Source: Liolophura sinensis (Eukaryota; Mollusca; Polyplacophora; Chitonida; Chitonidae). From it: a DNA stretch of 64,000 bases. Both the position numbers and the translations under genes were made by a program. Shown here piece by piece: positions 1 to 13,986 of this stretch. The stretch is from NCBI RefSeq assembly GCF_032854445.1, contig NC_088302.1:9791338-9855337 (forward strand), given 5' to 3'. The notes beneath the pieces were generated by a model. It was given only the letters and a program-made list of their open reading frames with translations. It was not told the origin of the DNA and made no database searches. The number at the start of each line of letters is the position of its first letter. Position 1 is the first letter of the stretch.

Positions 1-108
1 ACCCATACAAACAAATAAACCACTCATCTGTCTACGTTCTCTATGAGGTATGTACATGTATCTTCTAACAGACTCTAAATTAAAGACTTCAAAATCATGT
101 AAACCAAT

Positions 109-110
<2 letters not shown>

Positions 111-151
<41 letters not shown>
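111..151. repeat. AT dinucleotide microsatellite
   Basis: About 20 uninterrupted AT units inside ELL intron 2. Confidence 0.95.
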
Positions 152-153
<2 letters not shown>

Positions 154-1299
154 TTGTATTCTCTCGTTTCCTGGGCATTTACATTTTTTGAATTGCTACC
201 TGATCAAAATCTGAGTTATTTCCTCAAACTAAATGTATTTTTTCTCTCATTAAGCATGAATGCCTAAATCATATACACATGTAGATATTTCAGCTCCATC
301 TATTCAACGATCACATAAAATGAAACCGGTGTGTAAAACATCTGTGTACATGTAAAAATTGTATCTACTTCAGTTTTAGCTGATTTGTGTTTTATGTTGA
401 ACTTAAGGCTTTCAGTGTATGTACATGAACTTAAATTTAGATGACAGTTGTCTAGTTTGTTGGTGAGAAAAAAAAATCTAAGCAGTAGAAAACCGCAAAA
501 ACTGTCCTTGTCATGCAACTGTCAAACTTCCCGACAAGGCTGCAGCTGACCAGTAAGAGCTGGATATGATCTCAAGGATTATTGGTAAAACTTAGGACGT
601 GGGAGCCACTGGGCTCAGCAGACATACATGTACAATGTACACGTAGATTTGTGGATTATAGATTTATATGTACATACATGTACATGTATGTACATTCTAT
701 GCAGTTTTAGTACATGGAAAACGATGAATGAATAGAAATGTCCCATGTGCATGTACGTGCTGGTTCTGGAGTTACAAACATCGTTCCTTCCAGGCAATTC
801 TAGTCAAAGTAACAACGGGGAATTTAAAAAAGTAAAAAAATGAAATTTTCTCTCTCTATACAGATATACATGTAGATAAAATACATGTATAGTCAGAAGT
901 TTATTTCCTCATTAAGGATATTAATCAGGGTGTCAATATGATATACTCCACATCCTGTACACCAGTGAGTGTCATTCTAATCAGTTTAGAGCAAAGTAGG
1001 ACACATTAAATGAAGGGCCACCCTAATAAGTAAATGCACATGTACATGTATGTGCACTACTGGTATACCCATGAAGTGTACCACAACAACTACATGTAGT
1101 TCTGCATGAGTTATTCTCATCTCCTTCAAAACCAACATTGACAGCCTCAAGGTAAGTTGTGTATAGGTGTAAATAAACTGAACAATTCTGCATTCTCTAT
1201 TAAATTACAGCGACCACAATGTATGTATATGTACATATGCTTTGAGTTTAACCTCGTACTTAATTTTTCAGTGATGTGACGACATTAGGTGTGTGAACA

Positions 1300-1522
1300 T
1301 ATACTGTGTCCTCTTGCGGCAGGGGCAGTCCATGCCGCCAAAGTGCTGACACCCCACCAGGTCACATTATACTCACACAGGGCCAACTACATGAAATCAT
1401 GTTTCCTTTCTCTAACCCCTCAGTGCCGAACGAAGCAGCAGCAAGGACCATTTTTAAAGTCTTTGGCATGGCTTGACCTAAATTTGATGGCAGATGCCCT
1501 AACCATTTATTAGGCCACCGAA
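1300..1522 (-). mobile_element. Degraded SINE-like element
   Basis: The right end reads GCCCTAACCATTTATTAGGCCACCG, shown here in two parts: gccctaaccattta and ttaggccaccg. On the minus strand this resembles a tRNA-derived SINE head. The preceding text 'tttggcatggcttgacc' is also typical of such elements. The remainder is degraded and no target-site duplication was found. Confidence 0.35.
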
Positions 1523-1721
1523 TGAAATTATGTACATGTACATGTGTGCATAGATTTAGCCGGAATTTGAAATCAGGACATCTCATTTCCTCTGGCTAAC
1601 TCCACGTGTGCATGTGACTTATTAAAACAGCTACTTGTAGTCATGAACGTGTACTTTGTTGTAATTTAAAGAATCTTTGAAGTGCACATAATATAACTGT
1701 AAAACAAGACAAATGACATAC

Positions 1722-4700
1722 CCCTTGACTTCCCTGGAACTGTATGGTTGGTCTTCGACTGGTTCCATCCTGTTTAAAATAAAAGAACAGAAATTTGTTG
1801 TGAAAAGTACACAAATGTAACCATATCAATTACAATTGATCAATTTGTTAAAGTGATATTACAGCTTTCTTTATACAGTAATATTACAGCTTTCTTTACA
1901 CAGTGATATTGCAGTTTTCTTCATAAAGTGATGTTACAGTTTTCTTTATAAAGTGATATTACAGCTCGCTTTACAAAACGATATTACAGCCTTCTTTATA
2001 CAGTGATATTACAGTTTTCTTTATGAAGTGATATTACAGTTTCCTCATAACCTGATAACATACTTTCTTCATAAAGTGATATTACAGCTTTCTTTATAAA
2101 GTGATTTTACAGCTTTCTTTATAAAGTGACATTGCTGCATTTTTCACCAATGACAAAATAAAAATAATTTGATGTATTCAGGCTTGAACCCAGAGTGTTA
2201 CATTTTTAGAAGTTTTTAAAGATCGCATTTGTGAGAGGCAGCTGGGTCAATGTGCTACAGAGGCCACTAATTAATTAACATATTCATGTGTAAATGGTGT
2301 ACTTGTATGGGTACATGAGATAGATTTACTGTCTGACTAGAAATAAAAACCAGTGTGCTGTAAACTGAAAGTTCTGCATAATTTTTCTGATGTGAACAAA
2401 ATAAAGAAAACAAAGAGTATATATATATATTTGTTCCATAAAACAGTTTGAAAAAATATACAGAACACATGTACTCAATCCTTAACGTTTCAGGGTGCTC
2501 CTGTCAAATCAGCAATTATATTTTGTTTTGACATTTTGAGAACATGACACACATGATCATTACAAGTATCACTTATCTTTGTTAAACAGAACAAAAATTA
2601 GGTAAAAATAGGACTACCACCTCAAGCACTTCTGATTTAAAAAATAAAAACAAAAAAAAGACAATTTTTATAAGCTAGAAGCCTCCCCTAGCTTCTAGAT
2701 AACCAAGAATGCTATCTGCCTGAATCATACAAGCATGACGAGTTGGCAATAGCAAAAAGGCCAAAAGAGGCAGGACAGGTCCATGTACGGTACAAAGGTA
2801 CAAAAACATGTTTTTGTATGTCATTAATATCTTATTTGTCAAGCCACATATACTAAACTACATCCAGAAATACCAAAACTTCAAATGAAGTCAAGAACAA
2901 AGACAGCTAGAGTTTGAAGCTCTTCTCATTTGCATGTTCCAGCACATGCCTCCACTCTCAGCCACTGTCTAGACTGCAAGATTACAGACAGATTCTAACC
3001 ATACCATTACATTTACATGTATATTCATAACAATTACACAAACAGACAAAACAGAAATGCCTCCGCAGGTACATGTTACACTGTAAGTTCATACAATAGT
3101 TCAATGAACTGTTCACCACTGTACATGAAAGCTGCATGTGATAAAAAGGATATGTAAATCCATGCAGGAGTAAAATGTTTGCTAATTCACAAGTTTTAAA
3201 GAGCTCACACTAATGATGACTTCAAACAGATGACATTCACAAGATTCTTAATTTAAGACACACATTCAAGGATTCATAGATGCCAGAAACTCAAAACTGA
3301 GTTTTTTTCTGGTCCAAATTGAGTATATTTATATGTTAAACACCGTATCTATAACCCGGTATTGAGTTTAATTCTGCTTTAGTGACCAGTAATTTGGTGA
3401 GCATGAAAGTATATATGATATACCGATATATTTCAAATTTACAAATTTCATTTGAGGTTCATATCTGAACATTTTATTGTTGATACATACATATACTTTT
3501 ACAAGTATATTGTCCTGATCAGAGATATACATTGTAAAATAAAACTGTATAATAAAACAGTTATAAACCATAGTGGAGCATGTTCAGTAGTTGGTCGTTA
3601 TATTAAAGGAAAGAAAGGAACTAACAAACATTATATCAAAAGTAAACATGTGCAAAAAAAAAGGAAAAGGGGTCTAAAAAATGACCTAAATTTTGCTCGC
3701 ATCTGTGCATTTTTAGAGGCAAATAAATGTGACAAAACATTATTTGTGGTGCTGAAACTTACAATTTTCCAGTAGGATATCACCACATGTTCCAAGAAAA
3801 CCTTAAAACACCTTTCTAGAATCAATAGAACTCTTAGAATCAGGAAAAATGAGCAAGTTAGTATTGTAGGAAATTTATGATCATTTCAGTCAACTTTACG
3901 TGTTATTACTTATTTGATAGTTGTCTAACATCATACATGTATTTTGAAGTAATCACTTAACCAATGGCAGCCATTTTCAAATGTTGAGAAAACTATCGGA
4001 GACCAACAGTTCCAATGAACTTCATGTAAGGCCGCACAATTGAGCACTGGGATTAAACCAATATCTTGGCCGTACCATTTAAGCAACTGTAAGGCAAGAA
4101 CCACAAATCACTTCTATTTCTGACATGGAAAATCAGTGCAGTATTCATATATAATTTCTCTTGATATATTAGACACACTGTACATGATCAGTACATGTAT
4201 GACAGTTTCTCTCTACAAACAAAATAAGTCCATAAAACATCTAACTTAGAAATCCCACAGATCAATATACAGAGGCACAAATAAATGTAACTGTCATTTA
4301 TTAGGCACAACAAACATGTACTTGTACCTGTACCTGTAACAGTTTGAATAGTACATATATTTGAGTCATCGATCACAAATGTACAATTATCTGATCTAGA
4401 CTAAATAAAAGGCAGTTGGTAACTAATTGTCTATACATGTACATGTACCTGCAGCTAGATGCATTAGCCTGGTTAAATATATACAATGTACATGTACACC
4501 TAACAGACAACCCAATCAGCCAGGTCTTAACAATCAAAGCTGATATATAAGATATATATACCTACCTACGTATATTTTAGGTGTGTCAACAGGAGATGAC
4601 CAGTTTTGGCTAGTCCACTCATCAGGTCAAACTGACATACACAGTTTTATGTATCGGTATGATATGTAAAAACCAGTGGTATTCAAGCACTCTTTATTAT

Positions 4701-7700
4701 ATAAATCAGTGTAGGAATTACGATCTAAGCCAGCTACAGAAGACTCATTTATTAGGAAAAGTGAATAATCTTCTTAATGACAACATGTACATGTATTAAT
4801 ACATCTTGAAACGTACAGTCTTTCAGATCCTCAATGTCAAACAAATTCTTATGAGCTTGCAAGTGTTGTATGAAACACAGACAAAATAACAGAAATGGGA
4901 CATATTTACAAGTACCACCATAGTACATTGGTTGTGGTGATAAACTTCAGGGATTCAAAGACTATTAAGTACTATATGTATTTAAACCACGCTACTGAGA
5001 TGAATTCTCCATAAATATGATGACGCATGAACCTTGTCGAGCCAACGTGAGGAAAGGTTTAAAATATTGACAACTGGGAAATTATTAATTATGCTGTATC
5101 TACATCTACTGGGCTATCGTACATGTATATCATATATTCCTCCTTAGATTTTCTAAAAAATTACTCAACTAAAATCAGGAACTTTTGTCACATTAATATA
5201 CTCAATCAAAATACATTTTGTAAATTCTTCATAAAAATTAAAAAATTACCATCAAAATGCAATTAACTTTTTCTCATGGCATTTCTAAATATTTCTAAAT
5301 ATGAATAACAGGTGCTCCAAATTTTCAGAAATTGACAAAGCCCTGATATACAATATCATTAATTAATTTGGGTTATCTATTGTTGCTGAGTGCTCTGTTA
5401 GTGTAGATGCATGTTAGAATTAAGACATTTTTCCAGCCTCTATAAAAAAAAAAAATAATAATAATGCAGAGAATACAAATGACAGCCATTTACTGCAACT
5501 TTCAAGAAGACACGCTGCAGGATATGAATAAATGTTTCCCCCTTTGTAAAACAGGAGCCTTTTCTCTTTTATAAAAGAGGTTGATATTACATTGTAAACA
5601 CATCCATTAAAAACATACAACAATCATGTATATATATTTCTGTATCCATTTTAAATAAAAGTTTAAAAATAAATGTAAAAGTTTTAGAAATTAAGATTCA
5701 GGTTTGATAGTAAGATAAATTTATAGCTGTTTTTCTGTGAGCTGGCTTACTCACATGTTTTACTCTTTTTCTTCATTCCATCCTACTTGCTTTTTCACAG
5801 AAACATACCTGTTTGTCTCCTTGGATTTTTTTCACAATACTTATGCACGTGTATGACTTGCATCTAAAACGTGACATTCATACAGAAATCGAAACTCCCT
5901 AGTTTCATAAACCTACATCAAGATCACAACAAACTGAAACTTAAAATTCAAATTAAATAAGAAATCCGGATACTCACTAAACTTCAAGTATTTACAAACA
6001 AAAAGATTCTAAAACTGACCTATTTAACTACAGATTACAAAGTAATAGTATGACAATAGTAAACATGAGCTTGGAATTTTTTTTACATTTTTTTTTGGCC
6101 CTGTTACAGAATATCATAGTATTCTATCTGTATATTTTGATACCACTGTGACATAATCAATTTGCTACATACACCTTCTACACTTTAGGTTTAATAAAGC
6201 ACTGAGTGAGTGGTCAGACTGAAATCTGGCTGCATATCTATTACAGATTACACCATACCAACCTACATGCTCCCAAATTCCTCAAGCATTGTGCATGTTA
6301 ATACACGTTTTTCATTTGGATTTCGAAACAAAAGTACATACATGTAGATTGGACTGGGCAATTTTAGGGCCTCACAAAAAGTATAATTTTATCTGTCTAC
6401 AACAGAATAATACCTTGAGAATATGCTTGAATAAACACCTTGCTAACATGAAAAGATTGATGAATTACAATACATGGATTACAGCTTAATATTTCAGTTT
6501 AAACAGCTTTACATTCATAAAAGTTAAACAAACCAGGTCTAAATTTTTGGATTGTCTCCTTAAATATATTTCTGTTGTACATGTACATTTCACTATAAAC
6601 CCAAAACAAAGTAGAAAAAAAAGACATTCTGTATTGTTATATGTAGGTATATATGTGTTGGTAAACTTCAAAGAGCCAACACCTTACCTGTTGTTTGTCA
6701 ATCAATGCACAAAGTAACTAAGAAATAGAATGATGCAGCAAGTTTTAAAATGACACATTGAGAGGTGAATTGGGGCTTCGACACACAGCACATGTGCGCA
6801 TGTATTCCCAATCACAAGATCAAGGCAACTGGTAGTAGGATTAAAACATCTACAGTAGAAGGTAAATGGCTTAATTGTGAACTGAGGAGGAGGGCAATGG
6901 GAGGGGGGATGTCTTAACATAATAACAAATCCAACTGTAGGATTAATCAAAATTACCAGCACTTAAATTAACTTTACCTGTATTAACTTATTATCTGTAC
7001 TGGTTAATCTAAGTGTTATAAATCCCATTTGTTGCACAGCATGACTGTTACATAGGTAAGCCACTGGACTAACATTCTAATAACACTCGTACATGTATGT
7101 CCCTCAATCAAAACTTCTCATGCAATGGACCCTACATCTTGTCCGTGGCTATGTTATTCATTTTGCTTAATTCTAAGAGGTTTATTTATCTAAAAAAAAA
7201 AAAAAAGGTGTTTTGAGGTTTATTTGGAAGGTATGATGATATCCTACGCACAAATATAAGTTTCTTATTTCATTTATGCTTTAAGCCATATTCAAGAATA
7301 TTTCACCTAAAGAATAACGAGGTTGCTGTCAGACTTTCCCATGTGCGACCAGAGAGACAGCCATCAAGAGCTGGATTTGCACTCACTGCGACCACACGTT
7401 AGGCTCCAATATAAGTTTCAGCACAAAAAAAAATTGTGTGTACATGTATAACTTGTATTTGTCTCTAGCACACACAAATTTTTTTCTTAAATACAGCACA
7501 TGTAAATAATGTCAATAGCTACATCTACCCTGCCACAACATTTCAGAGCATGTCCCAACATCTACATACTAAACATGTCCGAGTACTTGCACATTTACAT
7601 CACTACATTTAAAGTATTACACACTATCTGCAGTGATGTTTTATCTCAATGATACTAACTGAAAGCATTTTTCAGTGGCATTTAGAGTTTTGCTTCCTGA

Positions 7701-10700
7701 AAATTCAACAAATTTCTGATGAAAAAACAGCATTATAATTTTTTGTTTGGTTTTGTTGATTTCTTGTAGAATTGCCCCACTGCAATGCAGTAACAACTCA
7801 GATCACTGAACAATCTGATGTGTTGTATGTTATGCATAATACATTACTACATTATGTAAAATTTCAAATCTTTCAGAAAATCTGCAGTCCACATGTAATA
7901 AATTCATATCAGAGATACTACGACTACAAGTTCACGAACGGCAACAAAGTGGCTTATCAGTTTTGGAGAAGATGAAGGGCGTGATTCTGCATTCTTCCCC
8001 ATTATCATCAAGCAATTAATTCTGTCCCAGCAGATAAGTGTATTAAGTCCAATGTCAGTGATCGAGGTTATTATGTAGCGAGAGGGATTGGGGGAGCCCA
8101 TCAGGATTGGGGGGAGGGGTATTTTCAGGCCTAATTCTGTGTGAGCGGCCAGGTAACAGTCTCACCTGATCAATAATAATTAACAGCTGTCAGCAGACTG
8201 TCAACAAGGTTAACTCCATTAATCATATGTAGCTGCATATCTTAGCAGACACGTGTTTACACCTGTAGTCTATTTTATCTAAACAAAGCACAGGTCTGCA
8301 TGTACATGTATTTTTGAATCTATACTCCATATAGTGAAAACCTTCACAGTTTTGATAATGATCTGAACAGAAACATACCGACAGCATGTGCATGTCTAAT
8401 AAGGTACAGGTATTTTAACAGCCTTGGTGCTAAGCCAGTCTGAACTCCTGGCATCTAAACAACCGTTGGCACACACTTCATCTGTGCCTTCCTTTGTTAG
8501 GCCAGAAAAAGCTCTCCATACTTTTCATGTACAAAAACTTTGAAGATGTACTGTAATTCTTCAACCTTTTCGAATCTTTGCAAGGTGATTATTCAAGCAC
8601 ATTCAGAAAGCATTATTCTCTGTAGAATGCTTAAATTATATGTTTTGAGAAGCGGTGAAACTGGCCAACCCAGCCCATGTTGTTCTGTCTCCAGCATCAA
8701 ATTGAAAAAGAGCATAACTCACACTCAAAGTTGCTCTTTCATATGCGAAAAGGTTCTGGAATTCATAGGGTTCAACGTATTGTATATGCATAGCATTTGT
8801 TACACAATGTACACTGACTCTACATACATAATATACATTTAGATTTTGTAACTGTTGCATAATAAATGTGCATGTACCTATATTTATTAATCTATTTATT
8901 TGATTGGTGTTTTATACCGTACTCAAGAGTATTTCACTTATACCATGGTGACCAGCATTATGATGGGAAGAGCCCAGGGGAAACCCACGACCATCTGCAG
9001 GTTGCTGACAGGGCAAGCCAGCAAGAGCTGGACTTGAACTCACAGCGACTGCATTTGTGAGAGGCTCCTGGGTAATTGCTCTGTGCTGGCGTGCTCCCTC
9101 TCGGCCTCGAAGGCCCTGCATGTACCTATACTCTACATCTAAATGTACGTATTAGAGGTACAGCTTTAGTATTACTGAGCATCGGCTAAAATAACCTTCT
9201 GTGAACAGGTCAATCTGGTGTAGTCATGTTCCTATTAAACTGATGTTAACTTCAAAGTTCACAGCTTAAAAATAAATACCTGTAACTCACTGATGTCAAA
9301 TTATTTGTGTGTGTTACTGTAGACATCTACTTGTGTAGACACAAATACATCCCTTGCAATATCTTCCTGTGATATTATGACACCCTTAGCTCAGAAGACT
9401 GACACAGAAATCCTAATACAGTACCTTACACCATAAGCTTCCCCTACTGTCGCTTACTGCCATCTGCATCCTTTTCTAGATAAAACTTTTAAAAACCATT
9501 CATATCCCCTTTGTTTTTTTATTCTCACAGCAATGGCCACCAGTGATTCTAAATGCATTACACGTACATACTTAATACGGTAATGCAACTGAAACTATTC
9601 TGGGGTCAAATATGCACTTTCACAAGGACATAAAGGCCTTAATATGACACTTTTGATGATAACATTTTATGCTTTTCTAATGAGACATTAATAGAATGTC
9701 AGAAAAAAAACGTCATTTGGTCCTACATGTACATGTATATTGTGGATCAATCAATTAATCAGAATCATTCAAAATGTTCCCCACTACAAAACTCTAAAGT
9801 AAACTGAAATGAAATGCAGCAATTTTCAATAAACCTAATCAAATTTGAGTGTACAAGACAAAGAAGGTTGTAACAGGTTACTTTTTTTTAACTTTAGGCA
9901 GTTGTATTTGAGCATCCATGTATATGTAACTGTCATGACTATGTAGATGATGAACATACCTGGCTGACCGGAGTCAAAATTTCTCTACACAGCCCACAGG
10001 TTTTTATTTCCTAAGGATGATTATTGCAGTCTCAATCAAGACTTCCAATGAATTCTTACATGTACATGTTGGAAAATAAATCAAACATGCATCTATAAAT
10101 TTAAACGTAAGTTTTGTACAATATCAAGTGTTGATACAATAAAAGCGGGAAAGGGGAGTGATAAATGCAAATGAGTGGCGCTAGGGGTAAACTGGTAGTT
10201 CCATACCCAGATTCAGTGTTCAACAGTAGCTTGTAACCCTATCCTCTGATTGACAAGCCTGAGGGAAAACTAAGTAACATTAAATAATTCATGGACAAAG
10301 GGGTGCATCAGAGGGTAAAGACTAATTTACATGTGTTTAGCATTGAAGCATCTGCTAACAATGGGTATGTGAGTTTTCAGCCTCCTCCGTTATTTCCTTC
10401 TAGATGGTAATGACCGGCAACTATTTAGGGAGTTCAGCTCTGCCATGAATACAATTACATGTAGATGTGCACACACACACATACACTACATGTGATTAAC
10501 TAGCACAAATGAACCCACGGCTACACGTCGATGTATGATTTAATAGTTCCGACTTAGATGGAATAAAATAATTGTCCAGTTAACACACAGCCAGCTAATT
10601 CTTCTAATTAATTTACCAGAGACAATCCTTATTCTAGCTACATGAATACTGTGCATGTATAGCTCATTAATGTCGTTGGCATATCATCAGCTCATGTTGC

Positions 10701-13700
10701 CAAAATACTTCATCGTTGCTCAGTAATTCTGCTTCAGGTACAACGGTACTGTCATACATGTGCATGTGGCTCCTCATGTGACAAAACTTGCACAAAACTT
10801 GAATGTGATGTGTAATGTTTGGAATCTAAGTTTCACTGTACATTTGCCACATTCTAAAATCTTTGGACAGGAAGAAAATCTTCAATAAATGCATCACAAA
10901 ACAGCTGTATAAAAACTGCTTACCACTTAATGCAACACTGATAGTATTTCCGCCATAGTATTATGGCGAGCAGCATGAAAAAAATAAAACACACAAAAAA
11001 CTACAGAACTCAGACTACTGACCAAGGTCAGCTTTTCATTGTTTTTTTTTCTTTGTTTCAACAGTGAAAGGATCCCCCAAGAAGTAGAAGAAACGTATCA
11101 ATCCCAATTTCTGTTAAACACTTAAGTTTGCGAATACTCATGTATAAAGACATATGATGACATATAATCCATGAAAAAAAATCACAGATACTGTAATATA
11201 CATACAAGTGATCCAGCACATGAATGTAAATATGCAACATAAGAGTTAAGAGAAAATTTTCAAAATTCCACAGAAAGATACATGGCAAGATGGAAGCAAA
11301 CCTGAAAAGGTGTAACTGTTATTTACAACTCCTGTTGAATCTCTGGAAAAGATCTATGAAATCTAAAGAATTCTCATCTGGCAGGTTCAAGAGCCCAGAT
11401 GAATTACATGTAGGGAGATGACAAATGTTGCTGTGTTTCGCCCATGAATAACTTGGCAAAGAACAAGAACATTCCAATCTGACATTTCTCTCATGATTCG
11501 TACAGGTTCTCTCAACCTCACCACAGACAATCTCACAGGTTAGGCAAGCGAGGAGAAGGGGAAAAAAAAAAAGAGCAAAGAGAAACCTGAAAATCTATTG
11601 CACCCTGCTGCTGAATTTTTGCAACAAGTGGCAATGTCAGGATTATGGATACAGTGATCAAGTCCATGTGTTGGCTAGGAGCAGGTCATGAGAAAGGCCG
11701 AACTGCAGATGCCTTGGCCTAATCCCCTGAGTAAAGCCTCACAGCAAAAACTGCAGTCTACAACAATCCTCACCAAACTATGTTACGTAACACATACTGA
11801 CTGGGAGCCTACAGCCATGGTTTTATTACTACCACAGTTTCTCTTAAGACAGGAGTCAGCCACTTGTGTCACTTACATGCAGTTTACATTTCAAATACAC
11901 ATGTAATACATGTAAATAAAGGCCATCTGCAGTACAGTTAAACAGCCATCCACATAAAATGTGGCAGCCCTTCACAGTAGCTCTGTGCCAATCAGCCATG
12001 ACCAGTGCTCTCAACACACCACAGGGTCCTGTATTATACAAACTGACCAGCTTAAAACAGCATGAAGCAGCTGCAGTTGTACTGTTTGTCCCAATGATCA
12101 AGGCCAGAATGCTGTCTCTTCACAAAACACTCAGACTAGACACTGTGGATAATGTACATGTATATGCATGGGCTAAGTAAAGCTCCATTTACAGACTTGA
12201 TAATACAACATACCTAGTTGGCTGCCCTACTTTTGGCTGCTGGCCAACCTGTATTTATAGTATCGGGACTGCTCCTTGAGAGAAAAATAAGTACTAGTCA
12301 CTTCTGACATCAGCTGGACACTTACCACTAATATTAATAATTATCTTCACATACATGTGCACGTACATACCCATAAAATCTAATACACACATGATGTACA
12401 AATTATTTCCATGAAATTAGCTGTAATGATCTAAGGCTGGTGGTTCAAAAGTATATTGAAAGTCCTGGCTTTCAGAGTGTTAATAATAACAATCTCACCT
12501 TTAATGTACATAGTCTGAACTATGACTAATTTTAGGCTTATAACCTCAAACAATGTTGAATAGCTTGCTGAAGAATTTTCTGCCATAATATTAATGTATT
12601 ACAGAATACCAGCTCTACACCAGATCGTGATGACAATCACATAGCATGTGTATTATAACCCTAATGCTTAGATCATTAATCATGTACCGGCATCTTAACA
12701 TAACTGGGTTAAAGAACTTGTTCTATTTAATCTGTACACAAAACATGTCCGCCACAGTTAAAAAAAAACCCTTGCATTTATCACCACTTGCAAAACCATT
12801 TAAATCAAGTAAAGTGAACTGAAAACAATGCCAGGTCACCTCAAAGTAAGAAAACAGCTTCATTTTAATTTTTGTCACCCGGTATCACACCCAGTCCATC
12901 TGCTTAAGTTGTGTCTCAGGCCAAACTATTTCAATACTCTGTAAACACCTTATTAATTATCTGACTACTTTCACTCAGTCATAAATGAAGTGAAAAACAA
13001 GCTTGTGATTAGAATGTCACAACATATGGACACCCAAACTCAACCAACAATAATATCAACGAACAAATATCGATCATCAAAGGCCCAATTCACTTAGAAG
13101 ACAACAAATGTTAACAATTTGTCATACGAATTGTGAATCAAAAATGTAGAAATTCTACAGTCCTGGAAGAAGACGTGTCATACCACCAGACAAGTAAAGT
13201 GTACAGATGTTTGGTATCTTAGGATGTGAACAGTGAGTTTATATCGAGCTGTAGGCCTAATTTATATACATTATAAACTGGTGGAAGATATGTATAATAT
13301 GATCACTACTGATGCTTCACATCGCACAAGACTCATGTTTAATGTGATCCCTAAATGATGTATCCACCCTTCCAAAAATCACAACAAAATTAAAACATAT
13401 TCTTAAAAGGAATATAGTACCAAAAACAGCATATCCTTCACAGATGGAAATATATTCACAGCGAAGAATTAATAGCAAGGTTTTCATTGATGTTAGAAAA
13501 GACTTTAGCTAAACTACGTTGTTCGGATTGAGTTGACGTGTTTTAAGTCTTGTGCTTGGCTATACCTGCCATCGAGGGAAAACATATGGTGGGCATTTGA
13601 AGTGGAAATATCAATGTTTGAGAAAAAAAATAACACATAACTAACGCTCAACGTCCAAGTCCGATGTCACTATAGCCAGTTTGTTCTGGAAAGGATTTTT

Positions 13701-13986
13701 AGGATAGTACAAACCCCCGAAAAGTCATCTTAAAGGGCCAGAAATGTACACACTTGTTACGTTCAAACTGCGAAGCTTGCATTTTTTGCCCGACTTCTGA
13801 CCTGTTTTCAAGCTCGAATTAACGCTGACTTTTCAACAAATATGAGTAGCTTACCTTAATTTTACCAAATTCTTCAAAAGCTTTTAACGAAGAATCTGTT
13901 AGCTTTAACTGGATGACACTTTTCGAGCCAGAAGCGGCGTTTCGTGAAGAGAGCCCATAATTCTGGCCTTCTACCAGAGCCGCCAT
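1722..13986 (-). CDS. ELL: RNA polymerase II elongation factor ELL, 5' part (coding exons 1-2)
   Basis: Exon 1 is 13986..13855 (44 codons) and exon 2 is 1769..1722 (16 codons). Exon 1 starts MAALVEGQNYGLSS, matching the family start MAAL...YGLS, and goes on to KLTDSSLKAFEEF, the conserved start of the ELL N-terminal domain. It ends in AAG|GTAAGC. Exon 2 begins after TTTAAACAG and encodes DGTSRRPTIQFQGSQG, equivalent to RPSIRFQGSQG in human ELL (recalled, not searched), and ends in GGG|GTATGT. Both junctions are phase 0. ELL proteins suppress pausing of RNA polymerase II and work in the super elongation and little elongation complexes in the nucleus. Vertebrate family members have about 600 residues, so only about a tenth is here; exon 3 onward lies beyond the left edge. 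The first intron is about 12.1 kb and full of repeats. The start is the first ATG after a GC-rich leader. Whether it is orthologous to ELL or ELL2 cannot be told, since invertebrates usually have one gene. Confidence 0.9.
1850..2130. repeat. 25-bp minisatellite, ~11 copies, beside the ELL exon 2 acceptor
   Basis: Tandem copies of a 25-base unit close to aagtgatattacagctttct+ttata. Most copies are exactly 25 long with a few substitutions; the copies near 2040-2070 are the most degraded. The array begins about 80 bases upstream (in the gene's sense) of the ELL exon 2 acceptor, inside intron 1. Confidence 0.92.
2221..2262 (-). mobile_element. RUDI-like SINE fragment (head only)
   Basis: The text 'gatcgcatttgtgagaggc' followed by 'agctgggtcaatgtgct' matches the tRNA-derived head of the SINE copies at 8883 and 24187. 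The rest of the element is missing. Confidence 0.55.
3665..3890 (+). repeat. Dispersed repeat family A, 5' half
   Basis: It shares an ordered series of words with 45742-45935 and 50165-50390: 'gcatttttagaggcaaat', 'ggtgctgaaacttacaattt', 'agtaggatatcacc', 'aacacctttctagaatcaat', 'aactcttagaatcagg' and 'aaaaatgagcaagttagta'. By eye the copies are roughly 70-75 percent identical. It has no tRNA head or obvious terminal repeats. It overlaps two short ORFs, which I regard as chance. Confidence 0.8.
7272..7408 (-). mobile_element. Degraded RUDI-like SINE
   Basis: The text runs from 'gctttaagccatattcaaga' to 'aatatttcacctaaagaata' and then skips to 'ggttgctgtcagac' and 'agagctggatttgcactcac'. The order matches the full SINE but the middle is deleted. 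Confidence 0.75.
8883..9116 (-). mobile_element. RUDI-like V-SINE, nearly full length, with 14-bp target-site duplication
   Basis: On the minus strand it starts with a tRNA-derived head (GGCC...GAGG, then a B-box-like GAGTTCAAGTCC), then the central domain CAACCTGC...GTGGGTTTCC, and it ends in CACCAATCAAATAAATA. The 14-mer tgcatgtacctata flanks it at 8869-8882 and 9117-9130, which shows retrotransposition. The naming as RUDI comes from memory of molluscan V-SINEs. Confidence 0.9.
9610..9670 (+). repeat. Dispersed repeat family C, copy 1
   Basis: It shares 'acataaaggccttaatatga' followed by 'acttntgatg' with 44433-44490, with weaker similarity on either side. The nature of the repeat is unknown. 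Confidence 0.6.

Larger units (their letters stand above)
1..1715. other. ELL intron 2 (partial), no coding exon seen
   Basis: This lies downstream of ELL exon 2 on the minus strand. It is AT-rich, with an AT microsatellite, many TACATGTA words and a SINE-like patch near 1300-1520. I looked for the next ELL exon on the minus strand and found none. Confidence 0.6.
1773..13848. other. ELL intron 1, ~12 kb, repeat-bearing and without recognised exons
   Basis: Apart from the listed minisatellite, SINE copies and dispersed repeats, I see only AT-rich sequence with short chance ORFs, homopolymer runs and numerous ACATGTA words. No ORF here combines recognisable protein similarity with splice sites. 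Confidence 0.6.

Noticed and set aside
1850..2130. Regular repeats that could suggest a CRISPR array
   Set aside because: The 25-base units abut with no unique spacers, and the host is a eukaryote, so this is a minisatellite. The same applies to 56987-57378.
8866..9060. ORFs beginning YLLIYLFDWCF... (also near 18323, 23738, 24146 and 35434)
   Set aside because: These similar peptides are translations of the RUDI-like SINE in either orientation, not a gene family.
11058..11288. 76-codon minus ORF in ELL intron 1
   Set aside because: Considered as an alternative ELL exon, but it lacks any ELL-like sequence and suitable flanking splice sites.
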